Assembly: GCF_025630775.1 (NCBI RefSeq)
Contig: NZ_JAOSZE010000007.1
Location: 124,001 to 188,000, forward strand
Length of the DNA: 64,000 bases
Direction of reading: 5' to 3'
Source: Actinoplanes sp. KI2
GTDB taxonomy: Bacteria > Actinomycetota > Actinomycetes > Mycobacteriales > Micromonosporaceae
Positions within the stretch are counted from its first letter, which is position 1. Every line of letters begins with the position of its first letter. The position numbers and the translations under genes are program-made. Shown piece after piece: positions 1 to 8,199 of the stretch. Under the pieces are notes generated by a model, which searched no databases, was not told where the DNA came from, and saw only the letters and a list, made by a program, of their open reading frames with translations.

Positions 1-292
1 CCTCCAACTCGGTGTGCCCGCGACCGGAGATCACGTAGTGCACCGTCTCGTGGTAGTGCCGCTGCATGTCCGAGCTCAGCCCGGCCGGGATGGTCTGCCG
101 GAAGATCTCGAACGTGCGGGTCGGCAGCGTCCCGGCGATCCGCAGCTCGCTCGGGTTGTGCACCTGCGCCGCGGGCAACGTCTGCAGTTCGTGGTCGTGC
201 ACGACGATCGGCCACGCCCGGTCGGGTCGTACCGCCGCCGTGATCGCATCGAGGAAGTCCGCCATGTCGAAGGCCGGGCCGGACTGCGCCAT
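1..292 (-). CDS. Cupin-domain protein, partial (C-terminus outside window)
   Basis: The reverse strand from ATG at 292 reads open to the window edge (97 codons). The visible protein begins MAQSGPAFDMADFLDAI and reaches a cupin motif, HYHETVHYVISGRG, giving the His-x-His-x-Glu metal-binding pattern and the following glycine turn. Cupins are small beta-barrel metal-binding proteins, so this may be a dioxygenase, an isomerase or a ligand sensor; the substrate cannot be read. A GGAG element lies about 8 bases upstream. Its ATG shares one base with the stop of the SDR gene (TGATG), so the two are translationally coupled and probably act on related substrates under the IclR regulator next door. Confidence 0.8.
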   Translation of the reverse strand, partial: MAQSGPAFDMADFLDAITAAVRPDRAWPIVVHDHELQTLPAAQVHNPSELRIAGTLPTRTFEIFRQTIPAGLSSDMQRHYHETVHYVISGRGHTELE

Positions 293-1086
293 CAGGGTGT
301 CTCCGTTCTGCCGCCGTCGACCGTGAGTACGGTCCCGTTCACGTAACTTGCCGCCTCCGACGCCAGGAAGGCGACCACCGCGCCGACCTCGCCGGGCCGG
401 CCCGCGCGTCCGGCCGGGACGGTCGCCACGTCGGCGGCGTCCAGTTCCGCGTACGTGGCGCCGGTGCGGTCCGCGCGGGCGGTGAGGACGGCCCGCCGCC
501 GATCGGTGGCCGTGGGCCCGGGTGCCACGCAGTTGACCGTGACGCCCCGGTCCGCGTACTCGCGGGACAGCAGCTTCGCGGCGCCGGTGACCGCGGCCCG
601 GAGCACGACACTTGCGGCCAGGTCGGGCTGTGGCTGGCGAACGGCCGTGGAGGTGACGACGACGACGCGGCCGAAACCGCGTACGGCCATCGCCGGCAGG
701 GCCCGCCGGGCCAGCCGCAGCGGGCCGCGCAGCAGCAGGTCGAACGCCCGTTGCCAGGCCGCGTCGTCGACGGCCAGGATGCGGCCGGGGGCCGGGCCAC
801 CGGCGTTGAGCACCAGCACGTCGGCCACGTCGGCCTCCGGTGGGCAGTCGATGGCCAGGTCGGCGACGACGGTCGTGACCTCGGCGCCGGTGCGTTCGGC
901 GAGCGCGGCGGCGGCCTTGTCGAGCGCTTCCCGGCGGCGGCCGACCAGCACGAGGTCGTGACCCGCGCGGGCGAGACACTCCGCGGCGGCGTACCCGATG
1001 CCCGACGCGCCGCCACCGATCAGGGCGGACCTTCTGCTGATGGCGGCCTCCTCAGATCGGCGGATGAGGGCTAGCCTGACCGCCAT
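292..1086 (-). CDS. SDR-family oxidoreductase with altered active site
   Basis: This is a Rossmann-fold short-chain dehydrogenase-like protein. The nucleotide-binding turn (GGGASGIG), the NAGG motif after strand 4 and the C-terminal NGTVLTVDGG are all present. The usual catalytic Tyr-x3-Lys is not: the aligned stretch reads SVVLRAAV, putting Ser for Tyr and Arg for Lys, so it belongs to a divergent SDR group or has lost classical catalysis. The ATG at 1086 gives 264 aa but has only a weak ribosome site. An ATC codon at 1041 sits exactly behind GAGGAGG at ideal spacing and would give a typical 249-aa SDR, so the true start is uncertain. It is divergent from iclR, coupled to the downstream cupin gene, and has an operator palindrome at its 5' side. 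Confidence 0.85.
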   Translation of the reverse strand: MAVRLALIRRSEEAAISRRSALIGGGASGIGYAAAECLARAGHDLVLVGRRREALDKAAAALAERTGAEVTTVVADLAIDCPPEADVADVLVLNAGGPAPGRILAVDDAAWQRAFDLLLRGPLRLARRALPAMAVRGFGRVVVVTSTAVRQPQPDLAASVVLRAAVTGAAKLLSREYADRGVTVNCVAPGPTATDRRRAVLTARADRTGATYAELDAADVATVPAGRAGRPGEVGAVVAFLASEAASYVNGTVLTVDGGRTETP

Positions 1087-1104
1087 GACGTCCAGGTCCC
1101 TACC

Positions 1105-1881
1105 GTGAGTCCCGCTGAACGGGACACAGGTTCGGCTGCGGGCCTTGGCGCGCTGGACCGGGCGGCCGCGATCCTCGGTGCCTTCGACGAGCAGCACCGG
1201 GAGTTGACCCTGGCCGCGCTGGTCGCGCGCGCCGGCCTGCCGCGCTCGACCACGCACCGGGCGGCCGACAAGATGCTGAAGCTGGGGTGGCTGGACAAGC
1301 CGGCCGGCCGCTACCGGATCGGCAATCGGCTCTTCGAGCTGTCCGGCCTGGCGCCGGTGCGGCACGAACTGCGTGAGGCGGCCCTGCCCTATCTCCAGGA
1401 CCTGCACCACGCGACCCGCATCACCGTGCAGCTCGGCGTGCTGCACGGCACCCAGGTGCTCCTGGTCGAGAAGATCACCGGGCACCGTCCGATGCCGATG
1501 CTGTCGCAGGTCGGTTCGCTGCTGCCGGCGCACTGTTCGGCGCTCGGGCGGGCCATCCTGGCCTACGGCGACGAGGCGACCGTCCAGGCGGTGATCGACG
1601 CCGGGCTGGAGCGGCGGACGCCCCGCACGATCTGCACGGCGATCGCGCTGCGCCGGGAGCTCGCCGCGATACCCGAGCGCGGCCTCGCCGTCGACCGCGA
1701 GGAGGGCAACATCGGGATCAGTTGCGTGGCCGCGCCGATCTTCGGGCCGTTGGGCACGGTGGTGGCCGCGGTCTCGGTGACCGGGCCGACGGCCATGGTC
1801 CGCGCCGAACGGGCCGGGCCCGCGGTCCGCCTGGCCGCGGCGGCGACCTCGCGGGCGTACTCCGGAATTCGTTCCCGCTGA
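1105..1881 (+). CDS. IclR-family transcriptional regulator
   Basis: A 258-aa regulator with the IclR layout: an N-terminal winged helix-turn-helix (about residues 14-75, with RSTTHRAADKMLKLGWL as recognition region) and a C-terminal GAF-like effector domain (about 80-250) carrying the typical LPAHCSALGRAIL and AVDREEGNIGISCVAAPIF segments. IclR proteins bind small aromatic or organic acids and usually repress an adjacent catabolic operon. The GTG start at 1105 is chosen because the wHTH follows at the usual distance; it has no clear Shine-Dalgarno site, and the operator palindrome overlaps its first codons. The second operator overlaps its stop codon, so this one gene is bracketed by its probable targets. 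Confidence 0.9.
   Translation: MSPAERDTGSAAGLGALDRAAAILGAFDEQHRELTLAALVARAGLPRSTTHRAADKMLKLGWLDKPAGRYRIGNRLFELSGLAPVRHELREAALPYLQDLHHATRITVQLGVLHGTQVLLVEKITGHRPMPMLSQVGSLLPAHCSALGRAILAYGDEATVQAVIDAGLERRTPRTICTAIALRRELAAIPERGLAVDREEGNIGISCVAAPIFGPLGTVVAAVSVTGPTAMVRAERAGPAVRLAAAATSRAYSGIRSR
1110..1124. promoter_or_regulatory. Probable IclR operator 1
   Basis: TCCCGCTGAACGGGA is an inverted repeat with six-base arms TCCCG(C)/(A)CGGGA; counting flanking bases, GTCCCG...CGGGAC is perfect. It lies inside codons 2-7 of iclR and just upstream of the divergent SDR gene. It matches the second copy at 1873-1887 in 14 of 15 positions. I infer binding by the IclR protein, giving autoregulation and control of the SDR-cupin pair. 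Confidence 0.7.
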
Positions 1882-1887
1882 GCGGGA
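1873..1887. promoter_or_regulatory. Probable IclR operator 2
   Basis: TCCCGCTGAGCGGGA is a perfect inverted repeat with 6-base arms around TGA, and it differs from operator 1 by one base. The central TGA is the iclR stop codon. It lies 78 bp before the cupin-monooxygenase pair and is the natural candidate for controlling it. Confidence 0.7.
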
Positions 1888-1964
1888 CGGAGGCTTGGGT
1901 CGCGGCCATCGTGGCCTCCACGCTCTGATCCAGCACACACCTCGGTGGAGATGGGGAGGCGATC

Positions 1965-2432
1965 GTGAGTCTCGGCGGCGGTTACATGCTCAGTTCACGC
2001 AAGGGGACGCAGATCCCGGCGATCGGGCTGAACATCACGATGAAGACCAACGGGGCCTCGACCCGCGAGGCGTATTCACTGTTCGAGTACGCGATCCCAG
2101 CCGAGACGAACGGGCCACCCGCGCACCTGCACACCCGCGAGGACGAGTCGTTCGTCTGCCTCGCCGGACGCCTCGACGTCACGCTCGGCGGCGAGGAGTT
2201 CACCCTCGCCTTCGGCGACTATCTCTACCTTCCGCGCAACGTCGTGCACACCTTCCGCAACCCGTACGGCGAGGAGGCCCGCGTCATCTCGGTGGTGTCG
2301 CCGGCCGGCCTCGAGGAGTACTACCAGGCCCTCGGCGCGCTGCCGCCGGGACCGAAGGACATGGCTGTCCTCAGGCCCATCATGGAAGAGTTCGGCATCG
2401 AACTTCAGATGCCGCCGGTCGGGGAACGCTGA
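1965..2432 (+). CDS. Cupin-domain protein
   Basis: A 155-aa single-domain cupin. Motif 1 is PAHLHTREDESFVCLAGRLDV, containing the His-x-His...Glu metal ligands, and motif 2 follows as GDYLYLPRNVVHTFRN with the third His. Such proteins hold Fe, Mn or Zn and are often ring-opening dioxygenases or sugar isomerases, or are non-catalytic. The GTG start is supported by GGGAGG seven bases upstream. Two bases separate it from the monooxygenase gene, so they form one operon behind operator 2. The substrate is unknown. The shared IclR system links this cupin with the other cupin at the left edge. Confidence 0.85.
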   Translation: MSLGGGYMLSSRKGTQIPAIGLNITMKTNGASTREAYSLFEYAIPAETNGPPAHLHTREDESFVCLAGRLDVTLGGEEFTLAFGDYLYLPRNVVHTFRNPYGEEARVISVVSPAGLEEYYQALGALPPGPKDMAVLRPIMEEFGIELQMPPVGER

Positions 2433-2434
2433 CC

Positions 2435-3922
2435 ATGCGCGTCGGGATCATCGGAGCCGGTGTTGCCGGGCTGGCCACCGCCAAGACGCTGCTGCAGGCC
2501 GGACACGAGATTGTCGTCTACGAGTCGGCGCCCGACGTGGGCGGGGTGTGGAGCCGCACCCGCCGGTACCCGGGCCTCACCACGCAGAGCGCGAAGGCGA
2601 CATACGGGCTATCCGACTATGCGATGCCGAGAGACTTCCCCGAGTGGCCGTCCGGCGCCCAGGTGCAGGCGTGGCTGGCGGCATACGCCGTCGAATTCAA
2701 GGTCGAGCCGCACCTGCGCCTGTCGACCCGGGTCGAGCGAGCCGAACGCGCCGGAGACCGCTGGACGCTGATGCTCTCGACCGGCGACGTCGACACGGTC
2801 GACCGGCTGGTGGTCGCCAACGGCGTCTTCTGTGAACCCCAGCTGCCGGATCTTCCCGGCCTGGCATCGTTCCAGCAGGCCGGCGGCGAGGTCCTGGCCG
2901 GCACCCAGGTGCACGACGCGGAGATCGCCCGCGGCAAGCGTGTGCTGGTGGTCGGCTATGGCAAGTCGGCCTGCGACGTGACCGTGCCGCTGAGCACGGT
3001 CGCGGCGAGCACCCACGTGATCGCCCGGCAACTGCTGTGGAAGGTGCCGCGCAAGATTGCCGGAGTGCTCAACTTCAAGATGCTGCTGCTGACCCGGATG
3101 GGCGAGGCGCTGTTCCGCTATCACCGGCTCCGCGGCGTCGAAAAGTTCCTGCACGGGCCGGGCAACCCGGTGCGGCGCTCGATGCTCGACTCGCTCGGGT
3201 CGGTGTCGGTACGGCAGTACAACCTTCGCCGGCTCGGCCTGGTGCCGCGGGGGACGATGGAGGGCATCATCAAGGGCGCCATCGGGCTGTGCACCGAGGG
3301 CTTCTTCGAAGGTGTCGCGGCGGGCACCATCGTCGTGCGCCGCGACACCACCATCACCCGGTTGCTCACCCGCGGCGGCCGCCCGATGGCCGCCCTGTCC
3401 GACGGCACGGAACTGCCGGCCGACCTCGTCGTCTGCGCGACCGGTTTCCGGCAGGGTGTGCCGTTCCTCGACGCGGACACCCAGCGGCGCCTCTTCGACG
3501 AGCGCGGCAACTTCCGGCTCTACCGTCAGATCCTGCCGCCGGACGTGGAGGGGCTCTACTTCAACGGTTACAACTCGTCGTTCTTCAGTCCGCTCAACGC
3601 GGAGATGGCGGCGGTGTGGATCACTGCGCACCTGGCCGGCGCGGTGCCGCTGCCCGATCCGGCGGCGATGTGCCGCCAGGTGGAGGCCCAGCTCGCCTTC
3701 ATGGACACGGCCACCGATCGGCACCACTGCCGCGGCACGAAGATCATTCCCTTCTCCCTGAAGAACCTCGACGAGGTCCTCGACGACCTCGACCTCAACA
3801 TCGGCCGATGGGGCCGCGCCGCGCAATGGCTCGCACCGGTCGACCCGTCCGCCTACCGGGCCGTCACACCGGCCCTGGTCGCGAGGCTGCGCGCCCGCGA
3901 AGACGCGTTCGAAAACGCCTGA
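2435..3922 (+). CDS. Flavin-dependent monooxygenase (FMO/Baeyer-Villiger type)
   Basis: A 495-aa class B flavoprotein monooxygenase. The first residues, MRVGIIGAGVAGLATAK, form the FAD-binding GxGxxG fold. A second nucleotide fold, VLVVGYGKSACDV (about residue 170), binds NADPH. Just before it the segment AGTQVHD resembles the xGxxxHxxx fingerprint that separates the two Rossmann domains. VVCATGF near residue 330 is the conserved ATGF/Y motif. The family inserts one oxygen atom into ketones or soft nucleophiles. Together with the cupin gene and the IclR regulator this suggests breakdown of a cyclic or aromatic compound, which is inference. Confidence 0.88.
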   Translation: MRVGIIGAGVAGLATAKTLLQAGHEIVVYESAPDVGGVWSRTRRYPGLTTQSAKATYGLSDYAMPRDFPEWPSGAQVQAWLAAYAVEFKVEPHLRLSTRVERAERAGDRWTLMLSTGDVDTVDRLVVANGVFCEPQLPDLPGLASFQQAGGEVLAGTQVHDAEIARGKRVLVVGYGKSACDVTVPLSTVAASTHVIARQLLWKVPRKIAGVLNFKMLLLTRMGEALFRYHRLRGVEKFLHGPGNPVRRSMLDSLGSVSVRQYNLRRLGLVPRGTMEGIIKGAIGLCTEGFFEGVAAGTIVVRRDTTITRLLTRGGRPMAALSDGTELPADLVVCATGFRQGVPFLDADTQRRLFDERGNFRLYRQILPPDVEGLYFNGYNSSFFSPLNAEMAAVWITAHLAGAVPLPDPAAMCRQVEAQLAFMDTATDRHHCRGTKIIPFSLKNLDEVLDDLDLNIGRWGRAAQWLAPVDPSAYRAVTPALVARLRAREDAFENA

Positions 3923-3927
3923 CATTG

Positions 3928-3958
3928 TTGACCTTGCCGCGCGGCAAGGTCGTAGCGT
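3928..3958 (+). promoter_or_regulatory. MerR-type promoter with 19-bp spacer and operator palindrome
   Basis: The -35 TTGACC (3928-3933) and -10 TAGCGT (3953-3958) are separated by 19 bp, the over-long spacing typical of MerR-controlled promoters. A perfect 22-bp palindrome (3930-3951; arm GACCTTGCCGC and its exact complement) fills the spacer. The ATG at 3966 lies 7 bases after the -10, so the message is probably leaderless. All of this supports autoregulation by the following gene. Confidence 0.85.
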
Positions 3959-3965
3959 GGTCGCC

Positions 3966-4793
3966 ATGGGAGCGCGAGAGGCCGGGATGCTGTCGGTGGG
4001 CGAGGTCGCCCGTCGTGCCGGCCTCACCACGAAGGCGCTGCGGCACTACGACCGGTTGGGCTTGTTCGCACCGCAGGTCGTCTCGGGGGACGGCTACCGT
4101 TGGTACGCCGAGAGCCAGGTCGCCACGGCCCTCACCATCGCGCGGATGCGCGCGATGGAGGTACCGCTGGAAGTGATCCGCGCGCTGTTGGCCGGAACGG
4201 GCGAGGACGTGGCACGGCGTCTCCTGAGCCGTCACCGGGCCACGCTGCAGGCCCGCGACGACCGCATCCGGCAGGCCCTGCATTCCCTGGACCACCTGCT
4301 CGAGGACGAACGAGGAGCCATCATGGCACTGAGCGACCCGCCGCCACCGAGCGTCGCTGACGAGCGTGACCTGGCGCGCACGCTGTTCAACCAGACGTGG
4401 ACGCTGCTCGGGAAGGAGTCCCGTTCACCCGACGAGGACGAGCGGATGATCCACATGGCGCACGCCTCACGGTTCCATTGGGAAAACGTCGGCGACGACG
4501 AGAACCGGGCGATCGGCGAATGGCAGTGCTCCCGGGTCTACGCCACGCTCGGGCACGGCGAGGCCGCGCTTTACCACGCCCGGCGGTGCCTGACCTACGC
4601 CGAGCGCCCGGGGACGCAGGCGTGGTTGGTGGCGAGCGCCTACGAAGGCCTTGCACGGGCTCAGGCCGCCGCGGGTGACCTGGAGTCCGCCCGTGACTCG
4701 CGCGATCGAGCCATCGCCCTGGCCGAGGCGGTCGGCAACTCCGAGGAGCGCGAGATTGTCATCACCGACATAGACACCCTCCCCATCCCGTAG
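3966..4793 (+). CDS. MerR-family regulator with C-terminal TPR-like domain
   Basis: A 275-aa protein. Residues about 8-75 are the MerR winged helix (LSVGEVARRAGLTTKALRHYDRLGL), then a coiled region to about 115. The C-terminal half is helical with TPR character (REARARA-type spacing, ALYHARRCLTYAERPG, GLARAQAAAGDLESARDSRDRAIALAEA) and replaces a usual small effector pocket. The ATG at 3966 fits the leaderless promoter better than the in-frame GTG at 3957. Inside the gene, GAGGAG (4312-4317) stands 5 bases before an in-frame ATG at 4323, so the helical half (residues 120-275) could also be made alone. The gene converges with the hydrolase gene and has no other obvious target. Confidence 0.88.
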   Translation: MGAREAGMLSVGEVARRAGLTTKALRHYDRLGLFAPQVVSGDGYRWYAESQVATALTIARMRAMEVPLEVIRALLAGTGEDVARRLLSRHRATLQARDDRIRQALHSLDHLLEDERGAIMALSDPPPPSVADERDLARTLFNQTWTLLGKESRSPDEDERMIHMAHASRFHWENVGDDENRAIGEWQCSRVYATLGHGEAALYHARRCLTYAERPGTQAWLVASAYEGLARAQAAAGDLESARDSRDRAIALAEAVGNSEEREIVITDIDTLPIP

Positions 4794-4836
4794 CCGCCCT
4801 CGAAGAACTCGGCGTCCTCCGGCTCCCGGCGGTATT

Positions 4837-5709
4837 TCAGCGGCTGAGGAATTCGATGATCGCGGACCGGAATCCCGGACTGCTGCCGATGACTTCGTGC
4901 CCACCGGCGACCAGGCGCAGGGAGGCGCCGGCGATGGCCTCGGCGAGAACGTGCGGGCGCTCGGCGAGCGGGTCGGCGTCCCCGGCGATGACGAGTGTCT
5001 CGGCGGTGATGGCGGCGAGGTCGATGCCCTCGCGATGGACGGCGCGGGCCTGCGCGGCCAGCGACGGCAGGTCGGCTCCGAGCATCGTGGCGTTCGCCCG
5101 CAGGCCGGCGATCTCGTGCGGCAGGTCGTCCGAGTCGTCGGCCAGGAAGGCCCGGGCCAGCCGGTCGCTCGACAGCGCACGAGTGTCCACGCCGCCGACC
5201 TCGACGATTCCGGCCCCGACGCCACCGACGACGAGCCGCCGGACGGTGGTCTGCGAGGCGGCGAGCAACGCCACGACGGCGCCCATCGAGTAGCCGACGA
5301 GATCCACGGCGGGCAGGTCGAGCAGTGCGACGACGGCAAGTAGATCTTTGGCCATCCGCCGCTCGCCGTAGCGTTCGGTGTCGGGCGACTTCTCGGACCG
5401 GCCGTGGCCACGGGCGTCGATGCCCACGACCCGGCGCCCGGCGGCGGTGAGACCGGCGACCGTCCCGGGGACCAGCCAGTCGGCCATGGTGTCGGCGGTG
5501 AAACCGTGCTGCAGGACAACCGGAATCGGGTACGCGGCGACGCCCGCGTCCGCTTCCCAGCAGTGATAGGCGATCGTGGTGCCGTCGTCGACGACGACGC
5601 CGGCAGTGGTGTGCACCCCCGCCCGCGCCGTGTCCCGTTGGCGCGCACGAGCCGATGAGCCCCGCCGACGCCGGCCGCCATTTCCGGCAGGCGCCGCAAA
5701 CCCGGTCAC
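4837..5709 (-). CDS. Alpha/beta hydrolase
   Basis: A 290-aa alpha/beta hydrolase. Visible landmarks are the oxyanion region LQHGFTADTMADW, the GIDARGHGRS turn, the nucleophile elbow LVGYSMGAVVAL (catalytic Ser), an acid region VIAGDADPLAERP and the final GGHEVIGSS with the catalytic His. The first 45 residues are Arg-rich and unlike the family, so translation might start later. The listed GTG at 5709 has GAGGCGAGGACCAC just upstream. It lies 13 bp after the PaaX regulator gene and is probably cotranscribed with it. Family members split esters, lactones, epoxides or C-C bonds; the substrate is not visible. Confidence 0.87.
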   Translation of the reverse strand: MTGFAAPAGNGGRRRRGSSARARQRDTARAGVHTTAGVVVDDGTTIAYHCWEADAGVAAYPIPVVLQHGFTADTMADWLVPGTVAGLTAAGRRVVGIDARGHGRSEKSPDTERYGERRMAKDLLAVVALLDLPAVDLVGYSMGAVVALLAASQTTVRRLVVGGVGAGIVEVGGVDTRALSSDRLARAFLADDSDDLPHEIAGLRANATMLGADLPSLAAQARAVHREGIDLAAITAETLVIAGDADPLAERPHVLAEAIAGASLRLVAGGHEVIGSSPGFRSAIIEFLSR

Positions 5710-5722
5710 CGTGGTCCTCGCC

Positions 5723-6679
5723 TCATGAGGCCTCCCCGGCGCCGGCCATCTCCGCCGTGCTGTGGGCTCGCACCTCGAGGCAAGGCGCGTCGCTGAACCG
5801 GGTCACCAGGGTGCGCACGTGGTCCTGTGCGGGTGCGGCGAGCCCGTCGTAGACGGCGACGAACACCTCTCGGGCCTGCGTCCGCGGCCAGTTGGCGGGC
5901 ATCAGCTCGATCGGCAGTTCCGGATCGATGATGGGGAACTGCCGGTAGGCATCCATGATCTCGGTACGGGCTTGCACCGCGGATGCGCCGGAGACCTGTC
6001 CGGCGCGGATGCGGGGCAGCATCGGCTTCCAATGGCGGATGAAGGTGCGGTAGCGCCTCGCGATGGCCGCGACGTCCCAGGCGTCGATCGGGTTGCGGTT
6101 GGCCGGGGTGGCGAGTTCCACCTGGCGGGCCCGGAACATCGTCATGGTGCCCAGGGTGGTGGTCGTCAGCCGTTCCCTGACGATCGGGTTCGGTGCGTCG
6201 GGGGAGACCCAGAGCGCGTCGTACAGGGGCGCGAACCCCAGCCATCTCAGTTGTCCCCGGAGGGCTCGTCGCCGGCCGCGCTCATCCTGGGGGAACGAGA
6301 AGGACACGAGGGTCCAGTACCCGTCCCACGGCTCCGCCCGGGTGGCAAATCGGGCGATCCAGGCGCCGCCGGCGCTCAGGGTGGTGGCGGCGGCCGTCGT
6401 CAGACGGTAGGAGCTGTAGCGCCCGTCCCGGCTGCTCTCCAGGATCTGACTTCGGAACAGCCGGCTGATGGCGGTGCGGGCGGCGCCGCTGCCGATGCCC
6501 GCTTCCTCCAGCAAGGCGACGATCGACGCCGACGGCAGCCAGGCCCGGGTGCGCAGCGTGTAGTCGGCCACGAGCGTCACGGCCAGGTTCTGCGCGGTAC
6601 TGCCGGCCTGTTGGCGCGGCAGGCGCACGCTCGCTGGGTCGTTGGGAAAGATTTCCTCGATGTCGTACGGGCTGACCAC
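5723..6679 (-). CDS. PaaX-family transcriptional regulator
   Basis: A 318-aa PaaX-like repressor. The N-terminal winged helix (about 30-100: YTLRTRAWLPSASIVALLEEAGI...AVRTAISRLFR) is followed by the central PaaX domain with WDGYWTLVSFSFPQDERGRRRALRGQLRWLGFAPLYDALWVSP, written here only as landmarks WDGYW, FSFPQDERG and LGFAPL. The C-terminal domain includes FPIIDPELP. PaaX of enteric bacteria senses phenylacetyl-CoA; actinobacterial relatives control varied catabolic genes. The GTG start at 6679 has GGAG 8 bases upstream. It precedes the hydrolase gene and reads away from a 400-bp intergenic region shared with the xylanase gene. Confidence 0.88.
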   Translation of the reverse strand: MVSPYDIEEIFPNDPASVRLPRQQAGSTAQNLAVTLVADYTLRTRAWLPSASIVALLEEAGIGSGAARTAISRLFRSQILESSRDGRYSSYRLTTAAATTLSAGGAWIARFATRAEPWDGYWTLVSFSFPQDERGRRRALRGQLRWLGFAPLYDALWVSPDAPNPIVRERLTTTTLGTMTMFRARQVELATPANRNPIDAWDVAAIARRYRTFIRHWKPMLPRIRAGQVSGASAVQARTEIMDAYRQFPIIDPELPIELMPANWPRTQAREVFVAVYDGLAAPAQDHVRTLVTRFSDAPCLEVRAHSTAEMAGAGEAS

Positions 6680-7080
6680 TTAGCTGCTCCGGCTCGAGTT
6701 GAAGGTGACCGGCGGCGCGTGGTCGACGCGTCGCTGATCACGAGTATCCATTCCGATGGACCGCAGCGACCGCCTGGCCGCTCTGCCGTGTACGCGGCAG
6801 TAGGCACGCCTGGGTGATCGCCACCCCGGCCGGCCACCGAAGAACATCGATTGACAGTGCTATGTCCCACGTGCAACATAGTCGACACACGTTGATGCAC
6901 GCCGACTCTGCCGACAGCTGCCGCCGCGGTCCGACCTGCGCACCAGGTCCCGTCGCCCACACCACGACAGCCAGCTCAAACACGTCGTGCGGCACCGATC
7001 GTCGGACGCCTCGTCCCGCCTGCCGACGGTTCGATGGCTCATAGCACCTCCCAGCCCGTCCTCAAGAGGAGGAAGCATCG
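6680..7080. other. 400-bp divergent intergenic region (paaX / xylanase)
   Basis: No convincing gene is present. It contains a plus-strand promoter candidate, TTGACA at 6851-6856 with a weak CAACAT at 6874-6879 (17-bp spacing). An imperfect inverted repeat at 6860-6881 (outer arms CTATGT/ACATAG around a CACGTG core) overlaps that promoter and looks like an operator for the xylanase gene. The likely paaX promoter lies on the left side but shows no clear consensus. Confidence 0.5.
6851..6881 (+). promoter_or_regulatory. Candidate xylanase promoter with overlapping palindrome
   Basis: TTGACA (6851) and CAACAT (6874) are 17 bp apart. Between and over the -10 runs a 22-bp inverted repeat, CTATGT-cc-CACGTG-ca-ACATAG, with two central mismatch pairs. 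A bound repressor would cover the -10. Which protein binds is unknown. Confidence 0.5.
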
Positions 7081-8118
<1,038 letters not shown>

Positions 8119-8130
8119 CCGTCCAACACG

Positions 8131-8167
8131 TTGGTGGCGCGGCGCCCACCGATCGCCGCGCCACCAA
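8131..8167 (+). terminator. Hairpin after the xylanase gene
   Basis: A perfect 14-bp inverted repeat (TTGGTGGCGCGGCG and its complement) with a 9-nt loop, 12 bp after the xylanase stop and 33 bp before the next start. It has no U-run, as is common for actinomycete terminators. It should end or attenuate transcription between the two genes. Confidence 0.8.
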
Positions 8168-8199
8168 TTCCCGATCAACTGTGTTACGGGGAGACAAGC

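Noticed and set aside
6680..7080. CebR-like operator (TGGGAGCGCTCCCA) controlling the xylanase genes
   Set aside because: No match here or in the gaps before the GH93-like, GH3 and GH26 genes.
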